Part shown: in pieces, positions 17,897 to 26,496 of the stretch
Position numbering within the stretch: position 1 is the first letter of the stretch
Layout of the letters: every line of letters starts with the position of its first letter
Assembly: GCF_002237555.1 (NCBI RefSeq)
Contig: NZ_CP022541.1
Location: 62,001-126,000 of the forward strand
Source of the DNA: Antarctobacter heliothermus
GTDB taxonomy: Bacteria > Pseudomonadota > Alphaproteobacteria > Rhodobacterales > Rhodobacteraceae
Direction of reading: 5' to 3'
DNA length: 64,000 bases
Translations under genes and position numbers: made by a program
Notes under the pieces: model-generated
What the model was told of the DNA's origin: nothing
Seen by the model: only the letters and a program-made list of their open reading frames with translations
The model's database searches: none

Positions 17897-18925
17897 ATGT
17901 CGGAGATTATCACGGTCGGAGTCGATCTGGCAAAGAATGTGTTTCAGGTGCATGGCGCTGATGCGTCGGGTCGTGCAGTTCTGCGCAAGAAGCTGAGGAG
18001 AATGCAGGTGTTGGAGTTCTTCAGCCAGCTGCCGCCTTGCATTGTCGCGATGGAAGCATGCGGCAGCGCCCACTTTTGGGGGCGCGAGATCGGCAAATTG
18101 GGGCATGACATTCGGCTGATCCCACCTGCTTACGTCAAGCCCTTCGTCAAGCGCCAGAAAAACGATGCGGCAGATGCCGAGGCTATTTGTGAAGCGGCAG
18201 TTCGCCCAACCATGCGTTTTGTGCCGGTGAAGAGCGAAGAGACCCAAGGCGCGGCGATGATCTTCCGCGTACGGGAATTGCTGATCCGGCAGCGGACACA
18301 GGCGATCAATGCCCTACGTGGCCACCTGACTGAATTCGGGCAGATCGTGCCGCAGGGGGCGGCCAACGCGTCAAAACTCATCGCCATCGTTGAGAACCCG
18401 GACAGCAGCATACCCACCGATGCCATCGCCACTTTGAAGGTGCTGGTTCTGGCACTCGCCCACCTCGAGGCAGAGATTGGGAAGTTGGATGCCGAGATCG
18501 CCCGCCGGGCAAAAGAGAATGACGTGGCCCGACGGCTGATGACTATCCCGGGCATTGGTCCACTTATCGCCACGGCCATCGCGGTGTTGGCCCCGCCGCC
18601 CGAGACTTTCCGTAAGGCCCGAGACTTTGCGGCATGGCTTGGTCTAGTGCCACGACAGCATTCGACCGGTGGCAAGCAACGGCTCGGGGCCACGACCCGA
18701 ATGGGCGAACGATCTTTGCGACGCTTGCTCATCATCGGGGCTAACAGCGTCATCATAAAGCGGCATGTCCACGCGGCGGCCAAGCCCGGCACCTGGCTTG
18801 GCCGCATGCTGACGCACAAGCCACCAATGTTGGTGCGGGTGGCGCTGGCGAACAAAATGGCGCGCATCGTTTGGGCCCTGATGGCCCGAGGTGGCGTCTA
18901 CAAAGCTCCGGCCGTGGCGGTGTAA
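17897..18925 (+). CDS. IS110-family transposase
   Basis: The product has 342 residues from the ATG at 17897. The N-terminal RuvC-like DEDD domain begins VGVDLAKNVFQVHG, with KQKNDAADAEAICEA holding two further acidic residues. The C-terminal transposase_20 domain begins with MTIPGIGPLIATAIA, contains DFAAWLGLVPRQHSTGGK, and carries the Ser of the nucleophile region. The frame is intact, so the element may still be mobile. Terminal repeats are not obvious, as usual for IS110; the flanks are an IS6 fragment on the left and, after about 300 bases, an IS5 pseudogene on the right. Confidence 0.9.
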   Translation: MSEIITVGVDLAKNVFQVHGADASGRAVLRKKLRRMQVLEFFSQLPPCIVAMEACGSAHFWGREIGKLGHDIRLIPPAYVKPFVKRQKNDAADAEAICEAAVRPTMRFVPVKSEETQGAAMIFRVRELLIRQRTQAINALRGHLTEFGQIVPQGAANASKLIAIVENPDSSIPTDAIATLKVLVLALAHLEAEIGKLDAEIARRAKENDVARRLMTIPGIGPLIATAIAVLAPPPETFRKARDFAAWLGLVPRQHSTGGKQRLGATTRMGERSLRRLLIIGANSVIIKRHVHAAAKPGTWLGRMLTHKPPMLVRVALANKMARIVWALMARGGVYKAPAVAV

Positions 18926-19231
18926 GCCGTCAGGGGCGCGAGGACGTCGGAGCGGAAGAGGGCAAGGAGCAGTTTGGCGCAATCGTCGTGAGACGGGATT
19001 GGGAGAACCAGTGTGCAACAGAGTGCCTTCGAGCACGCGGCTTTGATCTGGACCCGACCCTCGAACACCATACGGGCCCGCGGCACGAAGATGGCCGCAC
19101 ACGAGGCCGGATACATGTCAGCACCCGATGACGCGACAAAATCAGCTCTGAAAATATCTCTTGCGCAAGGGGCGGTTATACATGTTGCGCAAAGGAGGAG
19201 AGGGCCGCACCTCCCCTGTCCCCAGACGCAC
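18926..19231. other. Non-coding right flank of the IS110 element
   Basis: About 300 bases between the IS110 stop and the IS5 remnant. IS110-family elements carry non-coding ends, so part of this is probably the right end, but the exact border cannot be placed. No independent gene is supported here. Confidence 0.4.
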
Positions 19232-19990
19232 TTATCCCATGGGCTCTGTGACAGGTATGCCGAGCGCGGTGTAGCCGTTTAGCACGGCGGCGCGGATCTG
19301 GAGTTCGGCGACCTGGCGATCGAAGTCGCGTGCCATTAGGCTCTGCCCCAGCAGCTTCACGCAGTGCATCTTCGTCTCGGCGCGGCTTCGGCGGTGATAA
19401 CCGGTCCATTTTCGCCAGATGGCGCGGCCGAGGTATTTCGAGGCGCGCAGCGCCTCGTTTCTGGCGATCGCGCCAGCCGTCGATGGCTTCCAGGGCCTGC
19501 CGTTCTTGCGTGGCGGTATGACAGCATCGGCGCCTCGGTCTGCGACGGCGTCGTGGCACCTGCGCGTGTCGTAGGCTCCGTCTGCCGTGACCGAGCAGAT
19601 CTCCACATCAGCGGGGATCTGGTCAAGGAGCTCGGGCAGCATGGGTGCGTCACCGACATTTCTGCCGGTGATCTCGATGGCCCGGATCTCCAGCGTTTGT
19701 TCAATGACGCCGATGTGGATCTTGCGCCACAGACGGCTTTTCGCGCCACCGTGCTTGCGGGCGTGCCATTCGCCTTCGCCCTCCGCCTTGGTGCCGGTGC
19801 TGTCCACTGCCCGGCAGTGCATTGCGCAGCAATGTCACGAGAGGGGATCAGCAGGTTCAGCGGCCCCTGCGAGCCCCGGTAGGGAATGGTTACGGCCAAG
19901 GTCTTCTGCCGCCGACTCAGAGTGCTGAAATCCGGCACCGTCACCAACCCGCTGCCGCATGACCAATCCCCCCACGTAGTAGAAAAAAAA
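19232..19990 (-). pseudogene. IS5-family transposase, truncated and frameshifted (copy 1)
   Basis: From about 19990 the minus strand reads VPDFSTLSRRQKTLAV in one frame; from about 19820 the frame changes to DSTGTKAEGEGEWHARKHGG, then DGAYDTRRCHDAVADRGADA and RSRAETKMHCVKLLGQSLMA. These are the DDE blocks of IS5-type transposases, including the Y-x2-R-x3-E block near the end. The N-terminal third is missing. A nearly identical second fragment lies at 42282-42655. Confidence 0.85.
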
Positions 19991-20012
19991 CCGCGACCCG
20001 AAGGCCGCGGTT
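19983..20012 (-). terminator. Rho-independent terminator of the dipeptide-type binding-protein gene
   Basis: Read on the minus strand, AACCGCG and CGCGGTT form a 7-bp GC-rich stem around a short loop, followed by a run of eight U. A second hairpin (GCCCCGA/TCGGGGC) at about 20018-20035 lies between it and the stop at 20049. The IS5 remnant begins just beyond. Confidence 0.8.
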
Positions 20013-20048
20013 CAAGTGGCCCCGAGAGTCGGGGCACAGGGAGCAAGA

Positions 20049-21638
20049 TCAGTTCTTTTCGACCAGGCGGTAGAACACGAGGTCAGAGCTTGCGCCATGC
20101 ACATAGCCGGAAACATCCGCATCCATGCCAATCTGCAGCGTGGCCTGGAACATCATCACAAAGGGAGCCTTGGCCTGAACGTCCTTTTGCAGGCTGAGAT
20201 ACATCTCTTCACGCTTGGCCGGGTCGCTTTCGGTCAGCGCCGCCATCGTGCGTTCGTTCATCTCTTTGGACACGGCCCAGGCGTTGCGCCATGTGGTAGT
20301 CGAGGCATAGCCGTCGTCTGAGTTGTCCTTGTTGTAGGCAAACGCCTTGGCGTTCGAATGTGGGTCGTTAAAGTCCGGTCCCCAGTACAACATGATCGCC
20401 TCATGTTCGCGCGCGCGGTATTTGGTGATGATCGCAGCGGTGGTGCCCGGAACGATGTCCAGATGAATGTCCGCCTCGGCAAAGCTGGCCTGGATCGACT
20501 GTGCCACATCGGTGAAGGGAGCAAAGTTGAACACATCCATTTCGACGTTGATCGGCAATTCGACACCCGCGTCCGCGAGGATCTGCTTGGCCTTTTCCGG
20601 GTCATAGCTGAACGGAGTTTCCTCGAGCGCGCCGGGGAACCCTTTGGGCCAGAATGCCTGATGCACTTCCATCTGACCTTTGAGCAGCGTATCGGTCAGA
20701 CCTTTGTAGTCGATCAGGTAGCGCGACGCTTCCCACAGTGCTTCGGACTGAAGGGCGGGGACCTTTTGGTTGAACGAGATGAAGTGGACGGCAGCTTGTG
20801 GGAAGACACCAACCTGAAACCCGTCTTCGGGCAGGGCGGCGATCTGTTCCGGCGTCATGTTGCGCGCGATGTCTACGTCGCCTTGCTCTAGCAGCAACTG
20901 TTGTGTCGCGGCCTCTGCCACATGGCGAATGATGATCTGGTCCATCTTGGGACCGTCCTTGAAATAGTCCTTGTTGGCGGCAAGGCGCAGCATTTCGGCC
21001 GGACGGTACATCTGCAGGGTAAAGGCACCAGAGCCCGCGCTGTTGGTGTTCAGCCAGGCGTTGCCCATGTCGCCATCGACCTCATTGGACATGACCAGTT
21101 GACTGTCGACAATCGATGCGGGACGGGCGGCCAGCACGTTCATCACGAAGGCCGGGGAAAAGTCGCCTTCGTACTTCAGGACCACGGTATTCCCGTCGCC
21201 GGTGACCATCTGGTCGATGTTGTCAGCAGTCCAGCCCAGTTGAGTCAGGATAAAGGCCGGGTTCTTGTTCAGCGCCACGACGCGTTTGAAGCTATAGATC
21301 ACATCGGCGGGGGTGACCGGGTTGCCAGAGTGAAAGGTCACGCCGTCGCGCAGGTCAAAGGTGATGGTGCGTGTCTCTGCGTCCATCTCCCAGCTTTCAG
21401 CAAGACCGCCGACCAGTTTGGTCGTGTCCTCTGCATCGAACTGCACAAGCCGGTCATAGACGTTGGCCATGTATTCGCTGGAGGTGAATTCATACGCCTG
21501 TGCCGGGTCCAGCGCGACGATGTCGTCGATGTTCTGGGCCACAACAAGGATATTGTCGGGCGTCTCTGCCAAGGCGGGCGCACCCAGCAGAGCAAGGGCC
21601 GATAGGGCCGCCGCAACATGCCTGAGGGAGTGTTTCAT
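20049..21638 (-). CDS. dppA: ABC transporter substrate-binding protein, family 5 (dipeptide/nickel/opine type)
   Basis: The product has 529 residues with a signal peptide ending at LGAPALAETPDN. The SBP_bac_5 signature is seen in VRFDLRDGVTFHSGNPVTPADVI-like sequence near residue 95 (FDLRDGVTFHSGNPVTPADV) and in LADAGVELPINVEMD. It captures a peptide-like or opine-like solute in the periplasm. It is divergently arranged from the permease and ATPase genes that start at 21817, with operator c between them, so both halves of one transporter can be controlled from one site. Two hairpins with a U-run close the transcript. Confidence 0.9.
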   Translation of the reverse strand: MKHSLRHVAAALSALALLGAPALAETPDNILVVAQNIDDIVALDPAQAYEFTSSEYMANVYDRLVQFDAEDTTKLVGGLAESWEMDAETRTITFDLRDGVTFHSGNPVTPADVIYSFKRVVALNKNPAFILTQLGWTADNIDQMVTGDGNTVVLKYEGDFSPAFVMNVLAARPASIVDSQLVMSNEVDGDMGNAWLNTNSAGSGAFTLQMYRPAEMLRLAANKDYFKDGPKMDQIIIRHVAEAATQQLLLEQGDVDIARNMTPEQIAALPEDGFQVGVFPQAAVHFISFNQKVPALQSEALWEASRYLIDYKGLTDTLLKGQMEVHQAFWPKGFPGALEETPFSYDPEKAKQILADAGVELPINVEMDVFNFAPFTDVAQSIQASFAEADIHLDIVPGTTAAIITKYRAREHEAIMLYWGPDFNDPHSNAKAFAYNKDNSDDGYASTTTWRNAWAVSKEMNERTMAALTESDPAKREEMYLSLQKDVQAKAPFVMMFQATLQIGMDADVSGYVHGASSDLVFYRLVEKN

Positions 21639-21758
21639 AGGATGATCTCCTGTTGGTCAAAGAGTGCCGCGTTAAGGGCGCGGCTGTTGTTTTCACGGGC
21701 CGAGGGACCGGGGTTCCGTAAAATATTTTTACTGTAAGCAGAATGACCTTTACATGAA

Positions 21759-21774
21759 AAGAACTTTTGTTCGT
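21759..21774. promoter_or_regulatory. Candidate operator c (AAGAAC-TTTT-GTTCGT)
   Basis: GAAC-TTTT-GTTC lies between the divergent binding-protein gene (start 21638) and the permease operon (start 21817). It has the same core and spacer as operator a. The position suits control of both directions. Confidence 0.7.
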
Positions 21775-21816
21775 AATGCGTACAGTCTGAGTGCTACACG
21801 ATAGGAGATCGCAGTT

Positions 21817-22875
21817 TTGTCGGGTGATTTGTCCGAACCTGCCCATTTCATGACCACTCGCGCGATGGATGTGGCCGTCGGTGTGGCCAGATTCACGTTG
21901 GTGACGGGGATGACCTTTCTTGGTCTGCTCGCCATCACCTTCTTTATCGGGCGGGTGGTGCCGATTGATCCGGTGGTCGCCATCGTTGGCGATCGTGCCA
22001 GCCAGGAGGTCTATGAGGCCACACGAACCGCGATGGGTCTGGACAAGCCGCTGATGACGCAATTCGCCATCTATGTGCGCGACGTGGTGACAGGGGATCT
22101 GGGGGTCTCTCTGACCACCGGCCGGCCTGTGGTCGAAGATCTGATCCGGTTCTTTCCTGCGACGATCGAAATGGCGACGGCGGGTATCCTAATCGGCGTG
22201 CTGCTAGGCGTGCCGATGGGGGTGATTGCCGCCGCGCGGGCGGGCAGTTGGCTGGATCAGGGCATTCGCGTGCTGGGTCTGCTCGGCTATGCGGTGCCTG
22301 CGTTTTGGATGGGACTGGTGGGTCTGGCGGTGTTCTATGCCGGGCTGGGCTGGGTCGCGGGGCCGGGGCGGATCGACATTTTCTATGACGGATTGGTGCC
22401 GACGGTGACGGGGCTGTTAACGGTGGATGCGCTGCTGGCCGGAGACTGGACGATCTTTGTGAACGCCGTGTCGCACCTGGTCCTGCCCGCCGCGATCCTT
22501 GGCTTTTTCAGCCTTGCCTATATCGCGCGAATGACGCGCAGTTTCATGCTGGACCAACTGGCGCAGGAATTTGTGACCACCGCCCGCGTCAAGGGCGTGA
22601 GCGAGCGGGCGGTGATCTGGAAACACGCGTTCTACCCGATCCGGGTGCAACTGGTGACGGTGATCGGCCTGTCTTATGCGGTGTTGCTAGAGGGGTCGGT
22701 CATGGTGGAAATCGTGTTTTCCTGGCCCGGCATCGGCAACTACCTTACCACGGCGCTGTTGCGTGCCGACATGGCGGCGGTGCTGGGGGCAACGATCCTG
22801 ATCGGGACGGTGTTCATCGTGATCAACCGCTTGTCTGACCTGCTGTACCGCGTCTTTGACCCGAGGAGCCGCTGA
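21817..22875 (+). CDS. dppB: ABC transporter permease, DppB type
   Basis: The TTG at 21817 is preferred because AGGAG lies nine bases upstream; the in-frame ATG at 21850 has no such site. The product has 352 residues, with one N-terminal helix and five further helices in the permease domain. TARVKGVSERAVIWKHAFYP is the EAA loop that contacts the ATPase, and VVPIDPVVAIVGDRAS and GLDKPLMTQFAIYVRDVV match the DppB/OppB family N-terminal region. Its stop overlaps the next start by one base. Confidence 0.9.
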   Translation: MSGDLSEPAHFMTTRAMDVAVGVARFTLVTGMTFLGLLAITFFIGRVVPIDPVVAIVGDRASQEVYEATRTAMGLDKPLMTQFAIYVRDVVTGDLGVSLTTGRPVVEDLIRFFPATIEMATAGILIGVLLGVPMGVIAAARAGSWLDQGIRVLGLLGYAVPAFWMGLVGLAVFYAGLGWVAGPGRIDIFYDGLVPTVTGLLTVDALLAGDWTIFVNAVSHLVLPAAILGFFSLAYIARMTRSFMLDQLAQEFVTTARVKGVSERAVIWKHAFYPIRVQLVTVIGLSYAVLLEGSVMVEIVFSWPGIGNYLTTALLRADMAAVLGATILIGTVFIVINRLSDLLYRVFDPRSR

Positions 22876-23777
22876 TGTCCGTGATCGACTGGCTGACAGA
22901 GGACGCCCCCGCGTCACGGTTGCAGGCGCAGGCTGGACAGCTTTGGGCCATCGCACGGGCCTTTGCGCGCAACCCGCTGGCGATGTTGGGGGCGGTGATC
23001 ATCGGGGTACTAATATTCGTGGCGATCTTTGCGCCGTGGCTGGCGCCCTATTCGCCGGTGGGGCAGAACCTTGGCGCGCGGCTGTTGCCGCCGTCGGCGG
23101 AACATTGGATGGGCACCGATGAACTGGGCCGCGACATCCTGAGCCGCATCCTGCACGGTGCGCGGATCACGCTGGTGATCGTGGTCATGGTGGCGATGAT
23201 ATCAGCCCCCTTGGGGCTGCTCATCGGGGCAGTTGCGGGTTACTTTGGTGGCTGGGTGGACCGGGTGCTGATGGCGCTGACGGATGTGTTTCTGTCGCTG
23301 CCGAAACTGATCATGGCGCTGGCCTTTGTGGCCGCGCTGGGGGCAGGGCTGCAAAATGCGATCATCGCCATCGCGGTGACGGCATGGCCCGCCTATGCAC
23401 GGATCGCGCGGGCCGAAACGCTGACATTCAGGAATGCCGAGTTCATTGCCGCTACGCGGTTGCAGGGGGCGTCGCACCTGCGGATCATCGGGGTGCATGT
23501 GATCCCGCTCTGCCTGTCCTCCACTATCATCCGGGTGACGTTGGACATGGCGGGGATCATCCTGACGGCTGCCGGTCTGGGCTTTCTGGGCCTTGGCGCG
23601 CAGCCGCCCTTGCCGGAATGGGGGGCGATGATTTCGCGTGGGCGGTCGTTCATCCTTGATCAATGGTGGGTGGCGACGATGCCGGGCTTTGCCATCATCA
23701 TCGTGTCGCTGGGCTTCTGTTTCCTCGGGGACGGGCTGCGCGACGTGCTGGACCCGCGCCAGCGGGAGGGCCGCTGA
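22875..23777 (+). CDS. dppC: ABC transporter permease, DppC type
   Basis: The product has 300 residues. HWMGTDELGRDILSRILHGA near residue 77 is the hallmark of DppC/OppC permeases, and FIAATRLQGASHLRIIGVHV carries the EAA loop. Five to six membrane helices are predicted. Start and stop each overlap the neighbour by one base, so the operon is tightly coupled. Confidence 0.92.
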   Translation: MSVIDWLTEDAPASRLQAQAGQLWAIARAFARNPLAMLGAVIIGVLIFVAIFAPWLAPYSPVGQNLGARLLPPSAEHWMGTDELGRDILSRILHGARITLVIVVMVAMISAPLGLLIGAVAGYFGGWVDRVLMALTDVFLSLPKLIMALAFVAALGAGLQNAIIAIAVTAWPAYARIARAETLTFRNAEFIAATRLQGASHLRIIGVHVIPLCLSSTIIRVTLDMAGIILTAAGLGFLGLGAQPPLPEWGAMISRGRSFILDQWWVATMPGFAIIIVSLGFCFLGDGLRDVLDPRQREGR

Positions 23778-24610
23778 TGGCGCCGCTGCTGGAACTCAAG
23801 AACCTGCGCGTCAGCTTTCCGGGGCCGCGCGGCCCGGTTGAGGTGGTGCGCGGCGTGTCGTTTGACCTTGGCCGGGAACGGCTGGGGATCGTCGGCGAAA
23901 GCGGGTCAGGCAAGTCGCTGACCGGGCGGGCGATCCTGCGGCTGTTGCGGCCCCCGGCGCGTGTCTCGGTCGATCATTTGCGATTTGACGGGCAGGATCT
24001 GATGGCGATGAATGACCGCCAGATGCGCAGCATCCGGGGCGCGCGGATCAGCATGGTGATGCAAGACCCGCGCTATTCGCTGAATCCGGTGATCACGGTG
24101 GGTGAGCAGATCGCCGAGGCGCTGCGCGTCCATGCGCGTATCCCGCGCCGTGAGATCCGCGCCCGCGTGCGCGACATGCTGGAAAAGGTCCGCATCCATG
24201 ACCCGGAGCGGGTGATGCGGCTGTATCCACATGAGGTGTCCGGCGGCATGGGCCAGCGGGTGATGATTGCCATGATGCTGATCCCCAAGCCAGATATCCT
24301 GATCGCCGATGAGCCGACCAGCGCACTGGATGTCAGCGTTCAGGCGCAGGTGCTGGACCTGATAGAGGACATGATTGCGGAGAATGGCATGGGGTTGATC
24401 CTGATTTCGCATGATCTGGACCTTGTGGCGCGGTACTGCGACCGGGTGCTGGTTATGAATCAGGGCGAGGTGGTCGAGGAACTGGCCGGCGGCGCGCTGC
24501 ACGCGGCAAAGCATCCATATACGCGCGGCTTGCTGGATGCGGTGCCGCGCATGGATGAGACGCGCAAGTTCCTGCCGGTCTTGGATCGCAGCGCGGGGAA
24601 GGGCACATGA
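23777..24610 (+). CDS. dppD: ABC transporter ATPase, DppD type
   Basis: The start at 23777 overlaps the dppC stop by one base. The product has 277 residues. Walker A is GESGSGKS at 40-47, the signature is VSGGMGQRV, and Walker B is ILIADEPTSALD. The C-terminal end HPYTRGLLDAVPRMDE is part of the oligopeptide/dipeptide extension domain of this family. It overlaps the second ATPase gene by four bases. Confidence 0.92.
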   Translation: MAPLLELKNLRVSFPGPRGPVEVVRGVSFDLGRERLGIVGESGSGKSLTGRAILRLLRPPARVSVDHLRFDGQDLMAMNDRQMRSIRGARISMVMQDPRYSLNPVITVGEQIAEALRVHARIPRREIRARVRDMLEKVRIHDPERVMRLYPHEVSGGMGQRVMIAMMLIPKPDILIADEPTSALDVSVQAQVLDLIEDMIAENGMGLILISHDLDLVARYCDRVLVMNQGEVVEELAGGALHAAKHPYTRGLLDAVPRMDETRKFLPVLDRSAGKGT

Positions 24611-25368
24611 CGGACGCGCTGAACATCGAAAACCTGTTTGTGCGCTATGGCCGTGTTGACGTGGTGCAGGACGTGTCAATCCGGGTGGCGCAGGGCGAAA
24701 GCTATGCGCTGGTGGGCGAAAGCGGGTCGGGCAAGTCGACGATCCTGCGCGCGGTGGTCGGCATGGCCCCTGACTGGCGCGGGCAGATCCATCTGGACGG
24801 GACGGCACGCGGCGACATCGGGCAGGGAGCCTTTGCCCGCCATTGCCAGATGGTGTTTCAGGATCCCTATGCCTCGCTCCATCCGCGCCGGACGGTGGAT
24901 GCCACGCTGTCGGAACCGTTGCGCATCCACGGCATCGGCGACCGCGCCACTCGGGTGGTTGAGATGATGCAGGCGGTAGGGCTGGACCCGCGTTATCGCT
25001 TTCGGTTTCCGCATCAGTTGTCGGGTGGTCAGCGACAGCGGGTGGCGATTGCCCGTGCGCTGATGCTGGATCCGAAACTGTTGTTGCTGGATGAACCGAC
25101 CAGCGCGCTGGATGTCAGCGTGCAGGCCGAGATCCTGAACCTGCTGGTGCGCCTGCGCGATGAACGCGGGCTGACCTATGTGCTGGTGACGCATTCGCTG
25201 CCGGTGGTCAGTTTCCTGTGTGACCGGCTGGGCGTGCTGCACAAAGGCCAGTTGGTTGAGGAAGGCGATGTCGGATTGCTGCAAACTGGAGACTTCCGTG
25301 AGACCTATTCACAAGAACTGTACGCCGCCAGTCTGGGGGCCGGGGATCGGGTGCGCCATGCGGGATAG
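24607..25368 (+). CDS. dppF: ABC transporter ATPase, DppF type
   Basis: The product has 253 residues. Walker A is GESGSGKS at 37-44, the signature LSGGQRQRV and Walker B LLLLDEPTSALD. The C-terminal oligopeptide extension is short. With DppD it forms the heterodimeric motor of the dipeptide-type transporter. It is followed after 36 bases by the XRE-cupin regulator gene, in the same direction, so the regulator may be co-transcribed. Confidence 0.92.
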   Translation: MTDALNIENLFVRYGRVDVVQDVSIRVAQGESYALVGESGSGKSTILRAVVGMAPDWRGQIHLDGTARGDIGQGAFARHCQMVFQDPYASLHPRRTVDATLSEPLRIHGIGDRATRVVEMMQAVGLDPRYRFRFPHQLSGGQRQRVAIARALMLDPKLLLLDEPTSALDVSVQAEILNLLVRLRDERGLTYVLVTHSLPVVSFLCDRLGVLHKGQLVEEGDVGLLQTGDFRETYSQELYAASLGAGDRVRHAG

Positions 25369-25404
25369 GTCGATTTTAAGGGTGAACTGCCGATATGTTG
25401 TGGT

Positions 25405-26193
25405 ATGGGCAGCGCGGGAGGTGCAGATTTGGACGCGAGTGCCGAAGATAATGACGCCTGGATCGGGGGCATGATCCGCGCCCGGCGGCAGAAACTGGAC
25501 CTGACCCTGCAAGAGGTGTCAGAGGCGGCCGGAATCTCCACCGGCTACCTGAGTTTGATCGAGCGAGACAAGTCGACGCCGACCCTGACAACCCTGTCGC
25601 GGATCGCTGCCGCGCTTGGCGTCGGGATTGAGCACTTTGTGGGCAAGCCGCAACCGGCGGACTGCATCACCCGCGCAGGCAACCGCCCGCAGTTCCTGAT
25701 GGGCAGCGCGCAGGTGCGCTATGAACGGCTGGGCGCGGTTTTTCCGGGATCGGAACTGTCGTGTTTCATACTGGATATCGACCCGGGCTATGTCTCGGAC
25801 GAGGTCAGCCATCCGGGGGAAGAGACGTTTTACATCCTGTCGGGACAGCTGCAATTGACGCTGGACGGTGAGCGGATGGCATTGAATGCCGGGGACAGCG
25901 CGCACTACGATTCAACCCGTCTGCACGGGTGGTCCAACCCCTACGAAGATCCGGCGAGGGTGCTGTGGACCGGCACGATCGACCTGTTCGGCGACCGTGC
26001 ACAGGATCAGAGCAACGGCCCCAGTGCCCCGGCCGGCGCGCGCATAGGCGCGGTGAGCGGGCCCGCTAAGGTCGCGTTCGGTGCGGGTAACACGCTCCGG
26101 GGTGTAGTGCCCGGCCTCATGCAGGATATTCATGGTTGCGACCAGCGCACCGTCCTTGAAGATCGGCAGATTGATCACCGACCCGCAGCCTAG
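25405..26193 (+). CDS. XRE-family regulator with C-terminal cupin domain (PuuR-like)
   Basis: An N-terminal helix-turn-helix (about residues 22-80, LQEVSEAAGISTGYLSLIER) is followed by a cupin_2 domain (about 115-195), seen in VSHPGEETFYILSGQLQL and NAGDSAHYDSTRLHGWSNPY. This two-domain layout is that of PuuR-type regulators of polyamine and amine catabolism, in which the cupin is thought to sense a small ligand. Typical members end near residue 190-200; here the frame runs on for about 65 residues into the convergent GAF gene, so the tail is probably not native. It is the only DNA-binding regulator in the transport island and the best candidate to bind the repeated GAAC-N4-GTTC operators. 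Confidence 0.85.
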   Translation: MGSAGGADLDASAEDNDAWIGGMIRARRQKLDLTLQEVSEAAGISTGYLSLIERDKSTPTLTTLSRIAAALGVGIEHFVGKPQPADCITRAGNRPQFLMGSAQVRYERLGAVFPGSELSCFILDIDPGYVSDEVSHPGEETFYILSGQLQLTLDGERMALNAGDSAHYDSTRLHGWSNPYEDPARVLWTGTIDLFGDRAQDQSNGPSAPAGARIGAVSGPAKVAFGAGNTLRGVVPGLMQDIHGCDQRTVLEDRQIDHRPAA

Positions 26194-26496
26194 CTGTCCA
26201 ATCAGGACCGCATCGGGAAAGACGCTGTCGATCTCTTCCAATGTATTGGCGACAAAGGTCTTTCCCTCACCATGGACATGATCCAGCCAGCGGTTCGGGG
26301 CAATCGGCTTGGTGCCGGCGGCGGGATAGTTCACCGGGTCCGAGCTATAGGCGCGGCGGGCCAGTAACGCCTCCATGTCTACCGTCATGATGGTAAAAAG
26401 CTTGGCGCCCACGGTGTCCTGAACAAGGGATTGCAGCGCGGCCCATGCCGCATCCGGGGTGTCGGCGGCGGCAAGGGACGCGTCGAAATCGGTCAT
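25912..26496 (-). CDS. GAF-domain small protein
   Basis: The start ATG at 26496 overlaps the stop of the upstream hydrolase gene by four bases. About 155 residues form a GAF domain: AKLFTIMTVDMEALLARRAY, and GQLGCGSVINLPIFKDGALV followed by ATMNILHEAGHY. Small stand-alone GAF proteins of this type are often linked to amino-acid or hydantoin-like catabolic operons, role unknown. The domain should end near 26025, but the frame runs on to 25912, overlapping the XRE-cupin frame. Both convergent genes seem to lack their original stops. Confidence 0.75.
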   Translation of the reverse strand: MTDFDASLAAADTPDAAWAALQSLVQDTVGAKLFTIMTVDMEALLARRAYSSDPVNYPAAGTKPIAPNRWLDHVHGEGKTFVANTLEEIDSVFPDAVLIGQLGCGSVINLPIFKDGALVATMNILHEAGHYTPERVTRTERDLSGPAHRAYARAGRGTGAVALILCTVAEQVDRAGPQHPRRIFVGVGPPVQTG

